From an uncultured Oscillospiraceae bacterium (lineage in GTDB: Bacteria > Bacillota > Clostridia > Oscillospirales > Oscillospiraceae), in NCBI GenBank assembly GCA_947626495.1, contig CANQSJ010000002.1, forward strand, positions 82,111 through 146,110: a stretch of DNA of 64,000 bases, given 5' to 3'. Each line of letters starts with the position of its first letter. The first letter of the stretch is position 1. Position numbers and translations under genes: made by a program. Below, one piece after another: positions 44,568 through 54,803 of the stretch. Below the pieces are notes generated by a model. It was not told the DNA's origin. It did no database searches and saw only the letters and a program-made list of their open reading frames with translations.

Positions 44568-44951
44568 ATGACCCGTCAGCGGCAGCTGATCTACGGCATC
44601 GTCACCGCCGCGCCGGAGCACCGGACCGCGGAGGAGATCTATGATCTGGCCCGGGCGCAGATGCCCTCCCTTGCCCGGGGGACCGTATACCGGAACCTGG
44701 GACTGCTGGTCCAGGAGGGCCTGATCCGGAAGCTGGAGATGCCGGACGCCCCCGCCCGGTACGACCGGGAGCCCCGGTCGCACCCCCATCTCATCTGCCA
44801 GCGCTGCGGCCGGGTGGAGGATCTGGCCGCGTCGGAGCAGCTGCTGGCGTCCATCCGCGCGGAACTGCCGGTGCCCATCACCGGATACGATCTGAAACTG
44901 TATCACATCTGCCCCGCCTGCCGGGGCGGGGGAAAGGACGGCATAGCATGA
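44568..44951 (+). CDS. Fur/PerR-family metalloregulator
   Basis: A 127-residue protein with a winged helix (AEEIYDLARAQMPSLARGTVYRNLGLLVQEGLI) and a metal-binding half (HPHLICQRCGRVEDL; CPAC near the end gives two CxxC pairs for structural zinc). It lacks the N-terminal extension of classical Fur. The family represses iron, zinc or peroxide genes. It overlaps the nitroreductase start by four bases, so it probably controls that gene and itself through the palindrome at 44534-44556. Confidence 0.9.
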   Translation: MTRQRQLIYGIVTAAPEHRTAEEIYDLARAQMPSLARGTVYRNLGLLVQEGLIRKLEMPDAPARYDREPRSHPHLICQRCGRVEDLAASEQLLASIRAELPVPITGYDLKLYHICPACRGGGKDGIA

Positions 44952-45466
44952 ACAAGACTTTGGAAGACATCCAAACCCGCCGGTCCATCCGCCGGTATAA
45001 GCCGGACCCGGTGAAGAAGGAGGATCTGGACGCGGTACTGGAGGCCGGGACCTGGGCGCCCACGGCCATGAACAGCCAGCGGGCCTGCATCGTGGCGGTG
45101 ACGGACAAGGCCACCCGGGACCAGCTCAGCCGGATGAACGCCGACGTGCTGGGGACGAAGAATGACCCCTTCTACGGCGCCCCGGCGGTGTGTGTGGTCT
45201 TCGGGGACGGCTCCTGGGCCAACGGGGACCGGGACGGCAGCCTCATCATGGCCAACCTGATGCTGGCGGCCCACGCCGTGGGGCTGGGCTCCTGCTGGAT
45301 CAACCGGGCGGACGCCATGTTCGCCACCGACGAGGGCAAGGCGCTGATGGCCAAATGGGGCGTGCCGGAGGGCTACACCGGCGTGGGCAACTGCATCCTG
45401 GGCTACCCCGACGAGACCCCCGCCCCCAAGCCCCGAAAAGAGGGCTATGTGATCCGGGTGGAGTGA
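44948..45466 (+). CDS. Nitroreductase family protein
   Basis: A 172-residue flavoprotein. IQTRRSIRRYKPDPVKKEDL binds FMN phosphate, GTWAPTAMNSQ and the C-terminal GYTGVGNCILGYPDE are family motifs. It reduces quinones, nitro groups or similar with NAD(P)H. Translationally coupled to the Fur-like regulator (ATGA), suggesting a redox- or metal-responsive pair. Confidence 0.93.
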   Translation: MNKTLEDIQTRRSIRRYKPDPVKKEDLDAVLEAGTWAPTAMNSQRACIVAVTDKATRDQLSRMNADVLGTKNDPFYGAPAVCVVFGDGSWANGDRDGSLIMANLMLAAHAVGLGSCWINRADAMFATDEGKALMAKWGVPEGYTGVGNCILGYPDETPAPKPRKEGYVIRVE

Positions 45467-45509
45467 GGCCTGTCATATTCCCGGACGAACGCACCATACT
45501 ATAAGAGAC

Positions 45510-45537
45510 AAGGCCGCCCGGTCGGGCGGCCTTTTCC
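45510..45537 (+). terminator. Terminator after the nitroreductase gene
   Basis: Eleven-base-pair stem (45511-45521 with 45524-45534), short T run; it ends just before the ribosome-binding site of the next gene, so some readthrough is likely. Confidence 0.7.
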
Positions 45538-45554
45538 CGGAAAGGAGGCCCGCC

Positions 45555-46361
45555 ATGGAGGCGAGAGCGTCGGAAAAGCTGCGCGGGGCCGCGGCCCGGT
45601 TCGGCCGGGCGGACCTGTGGCTCTATGCCGCCAGCGGGACCTATTACCTGTTCTTCTCCCTGGGCCCTCTGGCGGTGGTGATCCTGGCGCTGCTGCCGTG
45701 GCTGGGCATCTCCCAGGAGCAGCTGGCGGAGACGCTGCTGCACTTTGCCCCGGCGCCTTTCCGGGAGATGATCGGCTCCCTCGCCGCGGACATCTACACC
45801 GGCTCCCCGGTGGCGCTCGCCATCGGCCTGGCGGCGGAGCTGTGGTCGGCGGGGAAGTTTTTCAGTCTTCTCATGCGCTGTGTCAGCCGGATCTACGACG
45901 GCGGGGAGCACGGCGGCTTCCTGCGCCGGCGGCTCATGGGGTCGATCTACACCGCGGCGGTGATCCTGCTGATCCTGGGCAACCTGGCGCTGCTGTTTTT
46001 CGGCGAGCGGTGGCTCGTCTCCGCCGGATACGTGCCCCGGGGCGCGGGGCTGTGGGCGATCCTGCTCCGGTGCCGGGTCATCCTGTTCTTCCTGGTGGTG
46101 ACGGGACTGAACGGCCTGATCTTCAAGACCGTGCCCCAGCGGGAGCTCACCTTCCGGGACCAGCTGCCCGGGGCGGCCTTCGCCGCGGCGTCGTGGCTGG
46201 CCTTCTCCCAGATCTACTCCTGGGCGGTGGAGCGGTTCCGGTTTTTCAGCATATACGGCGGTCTGGCCATCGTGATCATCTCCCTGTTCTGGATGTACTG
46301 CTCGCTGTATCTGCTGTTTCTGGGCGCGTGGCTGAACACTCTGCGGGACAAAAAGGAATGA
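45555..46361 (+). CDS. YihY/BrkB family membrane protein
   Basis: A 268-residue protein with six hydrophobic helices. YAASGTYYLFFSLGPLAVVILALLP opens the family, and the last third (LPGAAFAAASWLAFSQIYSWAVERF, YGGLAIVIISLFWMYCSLYLLFLGAWLN) matches YihY. Often annotated RNase BN by old error; the true role is unknown. AAAGGAGG precedes ATG. Confidence 0.92.
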   Translation: MEARASEKLRGAAARFGRADLWLYAASGTYYLFFSLGPLAVVILALLPWLGISQEQLAETLLHFAPAPFREMIGSLAADIYTGSPVALAIGLAAELWSAGKFFSLLMRCVSRIYDGGEHGGFLRRRLMGSIYTAAVILLILGNLALLFFGERWLVSAGYVPRGAGLWAILLRCRVILFFLVVTGLNGLIFKTVPQRELTFRDQLPGAAFAAASWLAFSQIYSWAVERFRFFSIYGGLAIVIISLFWMYCSLYLLFLGAWLNTLRDKKE

Positions 46362-46366
46362 ACGGC

Positions 46367-46398
46367 AAAACCGGGGCGCGGATGCGCCCCGGTTTTTT
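46367..46398. terminator. Bidirectional terminator between brkB-like and P-type ATPase genes
   Basis: Thirteen-base-pair stem (46367-46379 with 46384-46396), six T on the plus strand and four on the minus. Confidence 0.88.
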
Positions 46399-46465
46399 CT
46401 GTTGTCCGCATCGCCGCACGGCAGCCGGATATCCTTCCAAGCGCCCTTTGCGCTGTCCTGTCTTT

Positions 46466-48307
46466 TTACCGTCCCCGGAGCATCCGGCCGGAGTTGAGGA
46501 TGGCGATCACCGCCACGCCCACGTCGGCGAACACCGCCTCCCACATGTTGGCCAGCCCCAGCGCCCCCAGGATGAGGAACAGCCCCTTCACCCCCAGGGC
46601 GAAGACGATGTTCTCCACCACGATGCGGCTGCACTTTTTCGCCACGTCCATGGCCGCGGCCAGCTTCATGAGGTCGTCGTCCATGAGCACCACGTCCGCC
46701 GCCTCCAGGGCCGCGTCGGAGCCCATGGCCCCCATGGCCACGCCCACGTCCGCCCGGCTGAGCACCGGCGCGTCGTTGACCCCGTCGCCCACGTAGGCCA
46801 GGGCGGCCTTGGGGGATTTTTTCGCCAGCAGCGCCTCCACCCGGTCCACCTTGTCCCCGGGCAGCAGCTGGGCGTGGACCTCGTCCAGCCCCAGCTTCGC
46901 CGCCACGGCCTCGCCCACCGCCTTTCCGTCGCCGGTGAGCATGACGGTGCGGATGCCCCGCTCCTTCAGCGCCGCGATGGCGCCAGGGGCGGAGTCCTTC
47001 ACCTGGTCGGAGATGACGATCCGGCCCAGATACCGCCCGGCCCGGGCCACATGGACCACCGTGCCCACGTCGTCCCCGGCCTGCGCCGTCAGGCCCAGCG
47101 CCGCCATGAGCTTTTCGTTGCCGGCGGCCAAGGTCTGGCCGTCCGCCGCGACGGTGACGCCCTCGCCGGCGGTCTCCTTCACGTCCGAGACCCGGTCCCG
47201 GTCCACCTCACGGCCGTAGGCCCGGCGAATGGACTGGGCGATGGGGTGGTCGGAATAGACCTCCGCCAGGGCCGCGCTCTCCAGCAGCTCGCCCTCCGTC
47301 ACGCCGTCGGCGGGGCGGATCTCCGAGACCTGGAACACGCCCTTGGTGAGGGTGCCGGTCTTGTCGAACACCACCGTCTCCACCTTGGCCAGCTGCTCCA
47401 GATAGTTGCCGCCCTTCACCAGGATGCCCCGGCGGGAGGCCCCGCCGATGCCCCCGAAGAAGGCCAGGGGGATGGAGATCACCAGCGCGCAGGGGCAGCT
47501 GATGACCAGGAAGATCAGCGCCCGGCGGATCCAGCCGGCCCATCCGCCCACGAACAGCGGCGGGATCACCGCCAGCGCCGCCGCGCCGATGACCACCGCG
47601 GGGGTGTACACCCGGGCGAAGCGGGTGATGAAGTTCTCCGCCCTGGCCTTTTTGCTGGCGGCGTTCTCCACCAGCTCCAGGATCTTGGACACGGTGCTCT
47701 CCCCGAAGGGCTTGGTCACCTCCACGGTGATGAGCCCGCTCAGATTCACGCAGCCGGAGACGATCTCGTCCCCCTCCCCCACGGAGCGGGGCACGCTCTC
47801 CCCGGTGAGGGCGGCGGTGTCCAGGGTGGACGCGCCGGTGAGGACCCGGCCGTCCAGGGGCACCTTCTCCCCGGGCTTGATCCGGATGACGTCGCCCACG
47901 GCCACCTCCTCCGGATCCACCGTCACATACGCCCCGTCCCGCAGGACGCTGGCCTCATCCGGCCGGATGTCCATCAGCTGGGCGATGGACTGGCGGCTCT
48001 TGCCCACGGCGTGGGTCTGGAACAGCTCCCCCACCTGGTAAAAGAGCATGACCCCCACCGCCTCGGCATACTCCCCCAGGGCCAGGGCGCCCACGGTGGC
48101 CAGGGCCATGAGGAAGTTCTCGTCGAACACCTGGCCGTGGGCGATGTTGCGCACCGCCTTCCACAGCACGTCCCAGCCCACGATGGCGTAGGGCGCCAGG
48201 TAAGCCGCCAGGGCGATATACCCCGTGGGCTTCCAGATGCTCACCGCGATGAGCAGCGCCCCGGCGGCGAGGATGCGGGTCAGGGCCTTTTTCTCCTTGC
48301 GTGTCAT
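46466..48307 (-). CDS. Heavy-metal-translocating P-type ATPase (CadA/ZntA-like)
   Basis: A 613-residue protein, start ATG 48307 after GAGGTGATT. It lacks a built-in HMA domain. Membrane helices are followed by TGES (actuator), the CPC metal motif (ISCPCALVISIPLAFFGG), phosphorylation site DKTGTLTKG, HP motif (SDHPIAQS), TGDG and GDGVNDAPVL. CPC with this context exports Zn, Cd or Pb. Its metal-donor domain is supplied by a separate 73-residue HMA protein just upstream, and an ArsR regulator heads the operon. Confidence 0.94.
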   Translation of the reverse strand: MTRKEKKALTRILAAGALLIAVSIWKPTGYIALAAYLAPYAIVGWDVLWKAVRNIAHGQVFDENFLMALATVGALALGEYAEAVGVMLFYQVGELFQTHAVGKSRQSIAQLMDIRPDEASVLRDGAYVTVDPEEVAVGDVIRIKPGEKVPLDGRVLTGASTLDTAALTGESVPRSVGEGDEIVSGCVNLSGLITVEVTKPFGESTVSKILELVENAASKKARAENFITRFARVYTPAVVIGAAALAVIPPLFVGGWAGWIRRALIFLVISCPCALVISIPLAFFGGIGGASRRGILVKGGNYLEQLAKVETVVFDKTGTLTKGVFQVSEIRPADGVTEGELLESAALAEVYSDHPIAQSIRRAYGREVDRDRVSDVKETAGEGVTVAADGQTLAAGNEKLMAALGLTAQAGDDVGTVVHVARAGRYLGRIVISDQVKDSAPGAIAALKERGIRTVMLTGDGKAVGEAVAAKLGLDEVHAQLLPGDKVDRVEALLAKKSPKAALAYVGDGVNDAPVLSRADVGVAMGAMGSDAALEAADVVLMDDDLMKLAAAMDVAKKCSRIVVENIVFALGVKGLFLILGALGLANMWEAVFADVGVAVIAILNSGRMLRGR

Positions 48308-48355
48308 TGCAATCACCTCACATACCGACCGCCCCCCCCGGGGCCCGGTCAAGAG

Positions 48356-48577
48356 TCATTTCAGCACGATCTGGCAGTCGGGCTCCACCTTTTTGCAGCA
48401 CTTGACCACCTTCTGCATGATCTCGTCGAAGCGGCCGTCGTCCGCCTCCACGGTCATCTTCTGGGTGAGGAAGCTGACGGTGGCGTCGGACACGCCGTCC
48501 AGCTTTTTGATGGCGTCCTCCATCTTCCGGGCGCAGTTGGCGCAGTCCAGGTCGATGAGCTTGAAGGTCTTTTTCAT
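48356..48577 (-). CDS. Heavy-metal-associated domain protein (metallochaperone-like)
   Basis: A 73-residue single HMA domain. DLDCANCARKMEDAIKKLDGV carries the CxxC metal site, VSFLTQKMTVEAD completes the ferredoxin-like fold, and an extra CC pair sits near residue 59 (KCCKKVEPDCQ). It probably hands metal to the neighbouring ATPase, or is that pump's split-off N-terminal domain. GAGGAG precedes ATG. Confidence 0.9.
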   Translation of the reverse strand: MKKTFKLIDLDCANCARKMEDAIKKLDGVSDATVSFLTQKMTVEADDGRFDEIMQKVVKCCKKVEPDCQIVLK

Positions 48578-48614
48578 GGTGTATATCTCCTCTCAAATTT
48601 AATTTTTCCTTATT

Positions 48615-48736
48615 GGCCCCCTTGTGCAAAGGGGGGCTGGCTCCGGCGTCAGCCGGAGACTGAGGGATTGTTCTCCAGGGGCGACAACCCCTCCGCCTCG
48701 CTGTCGCTCGGCACCTCCCCTTGCACAGGGGAGGCA
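48615..48736 (-). repeat. Dispersed repeat copy C (short form, inverted)
   Basis: Same two arms as copies A and B, on the minus strand, with about 10 variable bases between them and imperfect terminal inverted repeats. It lies within the metal operon, directly after the arsR stop codon and before the HMA gene, so its hairpins would be in the message and might uncouple regulator and pump levels. Confidence 0.85.
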
Positions 48737-49093
48737 TTATTCCTCAATATGTTCCATCCCCTGGGCGATCAGCGTGCGCACGTGGTCGTCCGCCAGGGAG
48801 TAGAAGACCGTCTTCCCGTCCTTCCGGGGTTTCACCAGCCGGCTGGATTTCAGCACCCGCAGCTGGTGGCTGACGGCGGACTGGGTCAGGCCCAGCAGTT
48901 GGGCGATGTCGCACACGCACAGCTCCGCCTCGAACAGCGCATATAATATCTTGATGCGGGTGGAGTCGCCGAACACCTTGAAAAGCTCCGCCAGATCGTA
49001 GAGCTTCTCATCCTCCGGCATCTTCTCCGTCACCTGCCGGACCATGTCCTCGTGGACGAACAAAAACCCGCAGCGTTCGATCTCACCGTCCAT
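48737..49093 (-). CDS. ArsR/SmtB-family metal-sensing repressor
   Basis: A 118-residue protein started at ATG 49093 (AAAGGAG). The winged helix ELCVCDIAQLLGLTQSAVSHQLRVLKSSRLV contains the ELCVCDIA cysteine pair of CadC-like sensors, and a further Cys is near the N-terminus (RCGFLFVHED). The C-terminal helix DDHVRTLIAQGMEHIEE has the acidic/His pattern of alpha-5 zinc sites. It should release the operator at 49114-49139 when Zn/Cd/Pb binds, inducing the pump operon. Confidence 0.94.
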   Translation of the reverse strand: MDGEIERCGFLFVHEDMVRQVTEKMPEDEKLYDLAELFKVFGDSTRIKILYALFEAELCVCDIAQLLGLTQSAVSHQLRVLKSSRLVKPRKDGKTVFYSLADDHVRTLIAQGMEHIEE

Positions 49094-49113
49094 CTTCCCG
49101 CTCCTTTCAAACA

Positions 49114-49164
49114 AATATATGAACGACTGTTCATATATTAGCGCGTTCGGATCCTTTTGTCAAT
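49114..49164 (-). promoter_or_regulatory. Promoter and ArsR operator of the metal-efflux operon
   Basis: A perfect inverted repeat AATATATGAAC-GACT-GTTCATATATT (49114-49139), the typical ArsR/SmtB operator, overlaps the -10 (TAATAT, 49140-49135). The -35 TTGACA lies at 49164-49159 on the minus strand. Confidence 0.9.
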
Positions 49165-49273
49165 CCCCCGGGGGAATATTTTTTTGCCGCCCGGGCGCGG
49201 GCGGGCCGGCGGACTTGATTTTTCCCGGAAAACATGGCACTATAATAAAAATGCGCGCAAAGGGGGGACTGGC

Positions 49274-50842
49274 GTGGCACAGAAGGGGCCTGTCGATCGC
49301 AACACCCGCCCCCGTCGGGGGTTTTTCACCGTGGCCTTCGGCCGCGGCGCCGTGGCGGCGCTGATGCTGCTGGTCCAGTTCGGGTTCGTGTTCGTGCTTT
49401 TCGGCCGGCTGCAGCAGTACAGCATCTACGTCTCCGGGTCGGTCACCGTCCTCACCGGGGTGTTCCTGGCCTATCTGCTCAACACCCCCCAGGACCCCAC
49501 CGTGAAGCTGACCTGGTGCATCGTGGTGGCGCTGGTGCCGGTATTCGGGGTGCTTTTGTACCTGTTCATCACCTTCGACGTGGGCCACCGCCAGGAGCAG
49601 AAGCTGCTGCTGAAGGTGGTGGCGGACAGCGCCGGCCTCATGCCGGAGCAGACGGAGCTGATGGAGCGGCTGAAGGCGGAGGAGCCGGCGTTCTATCCCC
49701 TGGCGGTATACGCCGCCCGGCGCAACGGCTACGCCGTATACGAGAACACCGAGGCCGTCTACTTCCCCAGCGGGGAGGCCAAATACGAGGCCATGCTCCG
49801 CCAGCTGGAAAAGGCGGAGGATTTCATCTTCCTGGAGTATTTCATCGTCCAGGAGGGCCAGATGTGGGACGCGGTGCTGGACATCCTGGCCCGCAAGGCG
49901 CGCCAGGGCGTGGACGTGCGCATGATCTACGACGGCACCTGCTCCCTGACCCGGCTGCCGGCCAGCTACCCCAAGACCCTCCGGGCCCTGGGCATCCAGT
50001 GCAAGGTGTTCGCCCCCATCCGGCCGTTCATCTCCACCTCCTACAACAACCGGGACCACCGGAAGATCCTGGTGATCGACGGGAAGGTGGGCTTCACCGG
50101 CGGGGTGAACCTGGCGGACGAGTACATCAACCGCCGGGAGCGGTTCGGCCGCTGGAAGGACGCGGCGGTGATGCTCTCCGGCGACGGCGTGCGCACCATG
50201 ACCCTGATGTTCCTGCGGATGTGGAACGTGACGGAAAAGGCCCGGATCTACGAGCCCTATCTGAACGCCCCCACTCCCCGGCGGCAGGAGATCCCCGGCT
50301 ATGTGATCCCCTTCGGGGACAGCCCCATGGACGACGAGCGCACCGGGGAGATGGTCTATCTGGACATGCTCAACACCGCCCGGGACTATGTCTACATCAT
50401 GACCCCCTATCTGATCCTGGACAACGAGATGTTCACCGCCCTCACCTTCGCCGCCCGGCGGGGGGTGGACGTGCGGCTCGTCCTCCCCGGCATCCCGGAC
50501 AAGAAATACGCCAACATCCTGGCCAAGGGCCACTATAAGGCTCTGGTGGCCGCCGGGGTGAAGATCTATGAGTACGCCCCCGGGTTCGTCCACTCCAAGG
50601 TGTTTCTGGCCGACGGCATCCGGGCGGTGGTGGGCACCATCAACCTGGACTACCGGAGCCTGTATCTGAATTTCGAGTGCGGGGCCTATCTTTACAAGGT
50701 CCCCGCCATCGGGGACATCCTCCGGGACTTTGAGGAGACCCTCCCCCAGTGCCGGCCCGTCACGGACGGGACCGTGGCTGCCCAGAAGCTGACCACCCGC
50801 CTGGCGGCCGCCGTGCTGAAGCTGGCAGCCCCTCTCATGTGA
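49274..50842 (+). CDS. cls: Cardiolipin synthase (phospholipase D family)
   Basis: A 522-residue protein with a GTG start at 49274 (GGGGGG upstream; earlier in-frame codons lack an RBS). Two N-terminal membrane helices (about 23-90) are followed by two PLD motifs: NRDHRKILVIDGKVGFTGG and FVHSKVFLADG (HxKx4D). It condenses two phosphatidylglycerols into cardiolipin at the membrane. It may be read together with the surface-protein gene downstream. Confidence 0.93.
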   Translation: MAQKGPVDRNTRPRRGFFTVAFGRGAVAALMLLVQFGFVFVLFGRLQQYSIYVSGSVTVLTGVFLAYLLNTPQDPTVKLTWCIVVALVPVFGVLLYLFITFDVGHRQEQKLLLKVVADSAGLMPEQTELMERLKAEEPAFYPLAVYAARRNGYAVYENTEAVYFPSGEAKYEAMLRQLEKAEDFIFLEYFIVQEGQMWDAVLDILARKARQGVDVRMIYDGTCSLTRLPASYPKTLRALGIQCKVFAPIRPFISTSYNNRDHRKILVIDGKVGFTGGVNLADEYINRRERFGRWKDAAVMLSGDGVRTMTLMFLRMWNVTEKARIYEPYLNAPTPRRQEIPGYVIPFGDSPMDDERTGEMVYLDMLNTARDYVYIMTPYLILDNEMFTALTFAARRGVDVRLVLPGIPDKKYANILAKGHYKALVAAGVKIYEYAPGFVHSKVFLADGIRAVVGTINLDYRSLYLNFECGAYLYKVPAIGDILRDFEETLPQCRPVTDGTVAAQKLTTRLAAAVLKLAAPLM

Positions 50843-50862
50843 CCCGCCGCGGAACAAGCGGA

Positions 50863-50919
50863 CCCCTCTCCGTATAAAATGGGACGAGGCCCCCAGGGCC
50901 TCCAAATCACGGAGAGGGG
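50863..50919 (+). promoter_or_regulatory. Hairpin masking the ribosome-binding site of the surface-protein gene
   Basis: CCCCTCTCCGT (50863-50873) is the perfect complement of ACGGAGAGGGG (50909-50919), which holds the Shine-Dalgarno sequence. An inner hairpin (50886-50892 with 50896-50902) closes the loop. Transcripts reading through from cls would have this site hidden; transcripts starting inside the loop (near TATAAAAT, 50873) would not. Confidence 0.6.
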
Positions 50920-50927
50920 AATGAAAA

Positions 50928-52424
50928 ATGAAGATCGGACGAAAACAGGTCGGCCGCATTGCCGGCCTGTTGCTGTTGCTGCTCCTGCTGCTGTTCCTGG
51001 GACCGTCGGCCGCCCAGGCGCTGGAAGCGCCCGAGCTGACCCTGGCCGGCCCGGAGGATCTGATCGCCTTCGGCGAGAGCGTCCGCGCCGGAGAGACCTT
51101 CCGGGGCCGGCGGATGGTCCTCAGCGGGAACATCGACATGACCGGCTATGACTTCGCCCCCATCGGGGCGAGGACCGGCGGCGGGGCCGTGGCCTTTGAG
51201 GGCGAGTTCGACGGCGGCGGACACGCCATCCTGGGCCTGCGCGTCACGGGCGTGCCCGGCGGCGGCGGCGGGGCCGGGCTGTTCGCGGCGCTGGAGAACG
51301 CCTCGGTCCGGGACCTGTGGCTGGACGGCCAGGTCAGCGCCGCGGGCCAGAGCGCGGTCGGCGCCCTGGCGGGCCGGGCGAAAAACTGCTCGCTCGCCAA
51401 CGTCACCGCCGCCGTCACGGTGACCGCCGCCGCATGGGCGGCGCCGGAGCGGGGCTATCTGGCCGCCGGCGGCCTGGTGGGCGAGGCGGAGGACACGGTC
51501 ATGGACCGGTGCGCCGCCCAGGGGAGTCTGGGCGCGGCCGGGTCCTTCCAGGGACCCGTATACGCCGGCGGGCTGGCGGGGCTGCTGGACCGGTGCCGGG
51601 TCAGCAGCTGCTACGCCACGGCCCAGGTCTACGTCAACGACCGGGGCATCCTGGTGGGCGCCTTTGCCGGCATGATCCGGGACGGGTCTGTCGCGGACGG
51701 ATACGCCGCCGGGCCCGTGGCCGCCGGCGAGGCGGACGCGGGCGCTTTCGCCGGGGCGTGGGAGGGCGGCACCGCCGGGAACGTCTGGTATGACGCCCAG
51801 GCCACCGCACCCCTGCCTCCGGTGGGCAGCGGCGCGGCCCCCGCAGGACTGGAGGGCGCGGACACAGCCCGGATGCAGGGCGGCGCCTTCCCGGACACCC
51901 TGGGGGACGCCTTCGTCCCGGCGGGCAGCCCGGAGCAGAACCGGGGATACCCCGTGTTCGGCCACAAGACCCCCGCCCCTGTAGAGACACCCGCACCCAC
52001 GGAGACGCCCGCGCCCACAGAAACGCCCGCGCCTACGGAGACACCCACACCTACCGAGACACCCGCACCCGCGGAGACGCCGGCACCCACGGAGACGCCA
52101 GCACCCACGGAAACCCCCGCACCCACGGAAACCCCCGCACCCACGGAAACCCCCGCGCCCACGGAGACACCCGCGCCCACGGAGACACCCGCGCCCACGG
52201 ACACGCCCGCGCCCACCGAGACGCCCGCACCCACAGAGACGCCCGCACCTGCCCCCGGCGGATCCGGGGGAGGCTCCGGCGGATGGACCGGCGGGCGGAC
52301 CGGCGGCGGTAACGCCGGCGGCAGCGCTCCCCGGACCGGAGACAGCACGGCCATCCTCCCCCAGGCGGCGATTCTGCTGCTGTGCCTGTGGGGCCTGGCC
52401 CGGCTGCGGCGGCGCAGACGGTGA
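50928..52424 (+). CDS. Secreted surface protein with Thr-Pro repeats and LPXTG-like end
   Basis: A 498-residue protein: signal peptide (residues 8-30, ends AQA), a beta-helix-like body of about 310 residues with Gly-rich GLUG-type units ([36 protein letters not shown]), then 15 hexapeptide repeats ETPAPT. The C-terminus is Gly-rich with APRTGDS, a hydrophobic helix and RRRRR, which resembles a sortase sorting signal. It would be wall-attached with the repeats spanning the wall. The ligand is unknown. Confidence 0.82.
   Translation: MKIGRKQVGRIAGLLLLLLLLLFLGPSAAQALEAPELTLAGPEDLIAFGESVRAGETFRGRRMVLSGNIDMTGYDFAPIGARTGGGAVAFEGEFDGGGHAILGLRVTGVPGGGGGAGLFAALENASVRDLWLDGQVSAAGQSAVGALAGRAKNCSLANVTAAVTVTAAAWAAPERGYLAAGGLVGEAEDTVMDRCAAQGSLGAAGSFQGPVYAGGLAGLLDRCRVSSCYATAQVYVNDRGILVGAFAGMIRDGSVADGYAAGPVAAGEADAGAFAGAWEGGTAGNVWYDAQATAPLPPVGSGAAPAGLEGADTARMQGGAFPDTLGDAFVPAGSPEQNRGYPVFGHKTPAPVETPAPTETPAPTETPAPTETPTPTETPAPAETPAPTETPAPTETPAPTETPAPTETPAPTETPAPTETPAPTDTPAPTETPAPTETPAPAPGGSGGGSGGWTGGRTGGGNAGGSAPRTGDSTAILPQAAILLLCLWGLARLRRRRR
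51984..52253 (+). repeat. Tandem 18-base repeat encoding ETPAPT (15 units)
   Basis: Fifteen in-frame units, with variants [12 protein letters not shown] and DTPAPT. Codon-level differences between units show some age, yet blocks in the middle are nearly identical, so copy number may vary between strains. Confidence 0.95.
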
Positions 52425-52474
52425 CACAGCGCGGACGGCCCCGGCTTTCGCCGGGACCGTCCGCGTCACTCCCG

Positions 52475-52503
52475 AAAAAGGAGAGGCCCCGAAGGGCCTC
52501 TCC
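52475..52503 (-). terminator. Terminator of asnS
   Basis: Ten-base-pair stem with a TTCG tetraloop (52480-52503), followed on the minus strand by five T. A separate long hairpin (about 52430-52466) follows the surface-protein gene. Confidence 0.88.
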
Positions 52504-52513
52504 CTGTATTTTG

Positions 52514-53905
<1,392 letters not shown>

Positions 53906-53962
53906 GTGTGTTTCCTCCATCGCTCCGATATGGGGTTATTATACACACAATGACCCGTTTTT

Positions 53963-54712
53963 TCAATATTGGATATACGGACATTCCAGCCAGTCCGTCC
54001 AGGGCCGGTCCTCCACCCGGGTCTTGACCACGCCGCCCTCGTGGGAGATGGCCTCCACGGCCCAGCCGTCGCCCACATACACCCCGATGTGGCCCTTGAC
54101 GTACACCAGCAGGCCCGGCGTCTCCGGGATGGTGTCGATGGGGCCCTTTTTCGTGGCATTGTCGTAAAAGCCGTCGGTGCCTATGTCCGGCATGTCGCCG
54201 CTGTCGTAGGAGATCTGCTGCCGGTAGGGATCGTACCAGCAGTAGCTCTTGATGAGCCCGGCGCAGTCCACCGTCCGCCGATCCATCCACTTGGCGCGGA
54301 TCACGTCCTCATAGTCGGTTATGTCCGAGCCGTACTGCTGGATCTTATAGGCGAGCAGCTGCTCGTCCATCACGGTGCCGAAGGTGCCCCACACATAGCC
54401 CCACTGCTCGTCCCAGAGCATCTCCGCCCAGGCCGCCAGATCGGCGGCGGTCTTCCGGTAGGGGTCGGACAGGCGGCTTTCGTCGATGTCGTTGGAGACG
54501 GTGGAGCCCCGGAGCACCCGCACGAACTGTCCGGGCTTCCACTCGAAGAGCTCTCCCTCCTCCGCATCGCCCGCGTTCGGGCCCGGGCTGCCGGACTCTC
54601 CGCCCCGGCGGACCACGCCCCGCCAGACCAGCGCCAGCGCCAGCACCATCGCCAGCACGCACACGGCCGTGATCTCCTTTTGTACCCGACGCCGGACGTC
54701 GCCTCTTCCCAT
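53963..54712 (-). CDS. Membrane-anchored NlpC/P60-like cysteine peptidase
   Basis: A 249-residue protein with one N-terminal membrane helix (about 14-32) and an extracellular domain. VDCAGLIKSYCWYDP gives the catalytic Cys, and VKGHIGVYVGDGWAVEA the catalytic His, as in NlpC/P60 hydrolases that cut wall peptides (for example gamma-D-Glu-diamino acid bonds). AAGGAGG precedes ATG. It lies 57 bases upstream of asnS and may share its transcript. Confidence 0.85.
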   Translation of the reverse strand: MGRGDVRRRVQKEITAVCVLAMVLALALVWRGVVRRGGESGSPGPNAGDAEEGELFEWKPGQFVRVLRGSTVSNDIDESRLSDPYRKTAADLAAWAEMLWDEQWGYVWGTFGTVMDEQLLAYKIQQYGSDITDYEDVIRAKWMDRRTVDCAGLIKSYCWYDPYRQQISYDSGDMPDIGTDGFYDNATKKGPIDTIPETPGLLVYVKGHIGVYVGDGWAVEAISHEGGVVKTRVEDRPWTDWLECPYIQY

Positions 54713-54803
54713 GCCTCCGCCTCCTTCCGGTCACCTGTGTTCAGCATAACACGGTCCCGGGGCGAAATAGTCAACGCCGGCTTAAAATTTTCCTAAGAAT
54801 TCC

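Noticed and set aside
45617..48946. 1109-codon plus-strand frame
   Set aside because: Spans the end of the BrkB-like gene, a terminator, the P-type ATPase in antisense and a repeat; no family features. A by-product of high GC.
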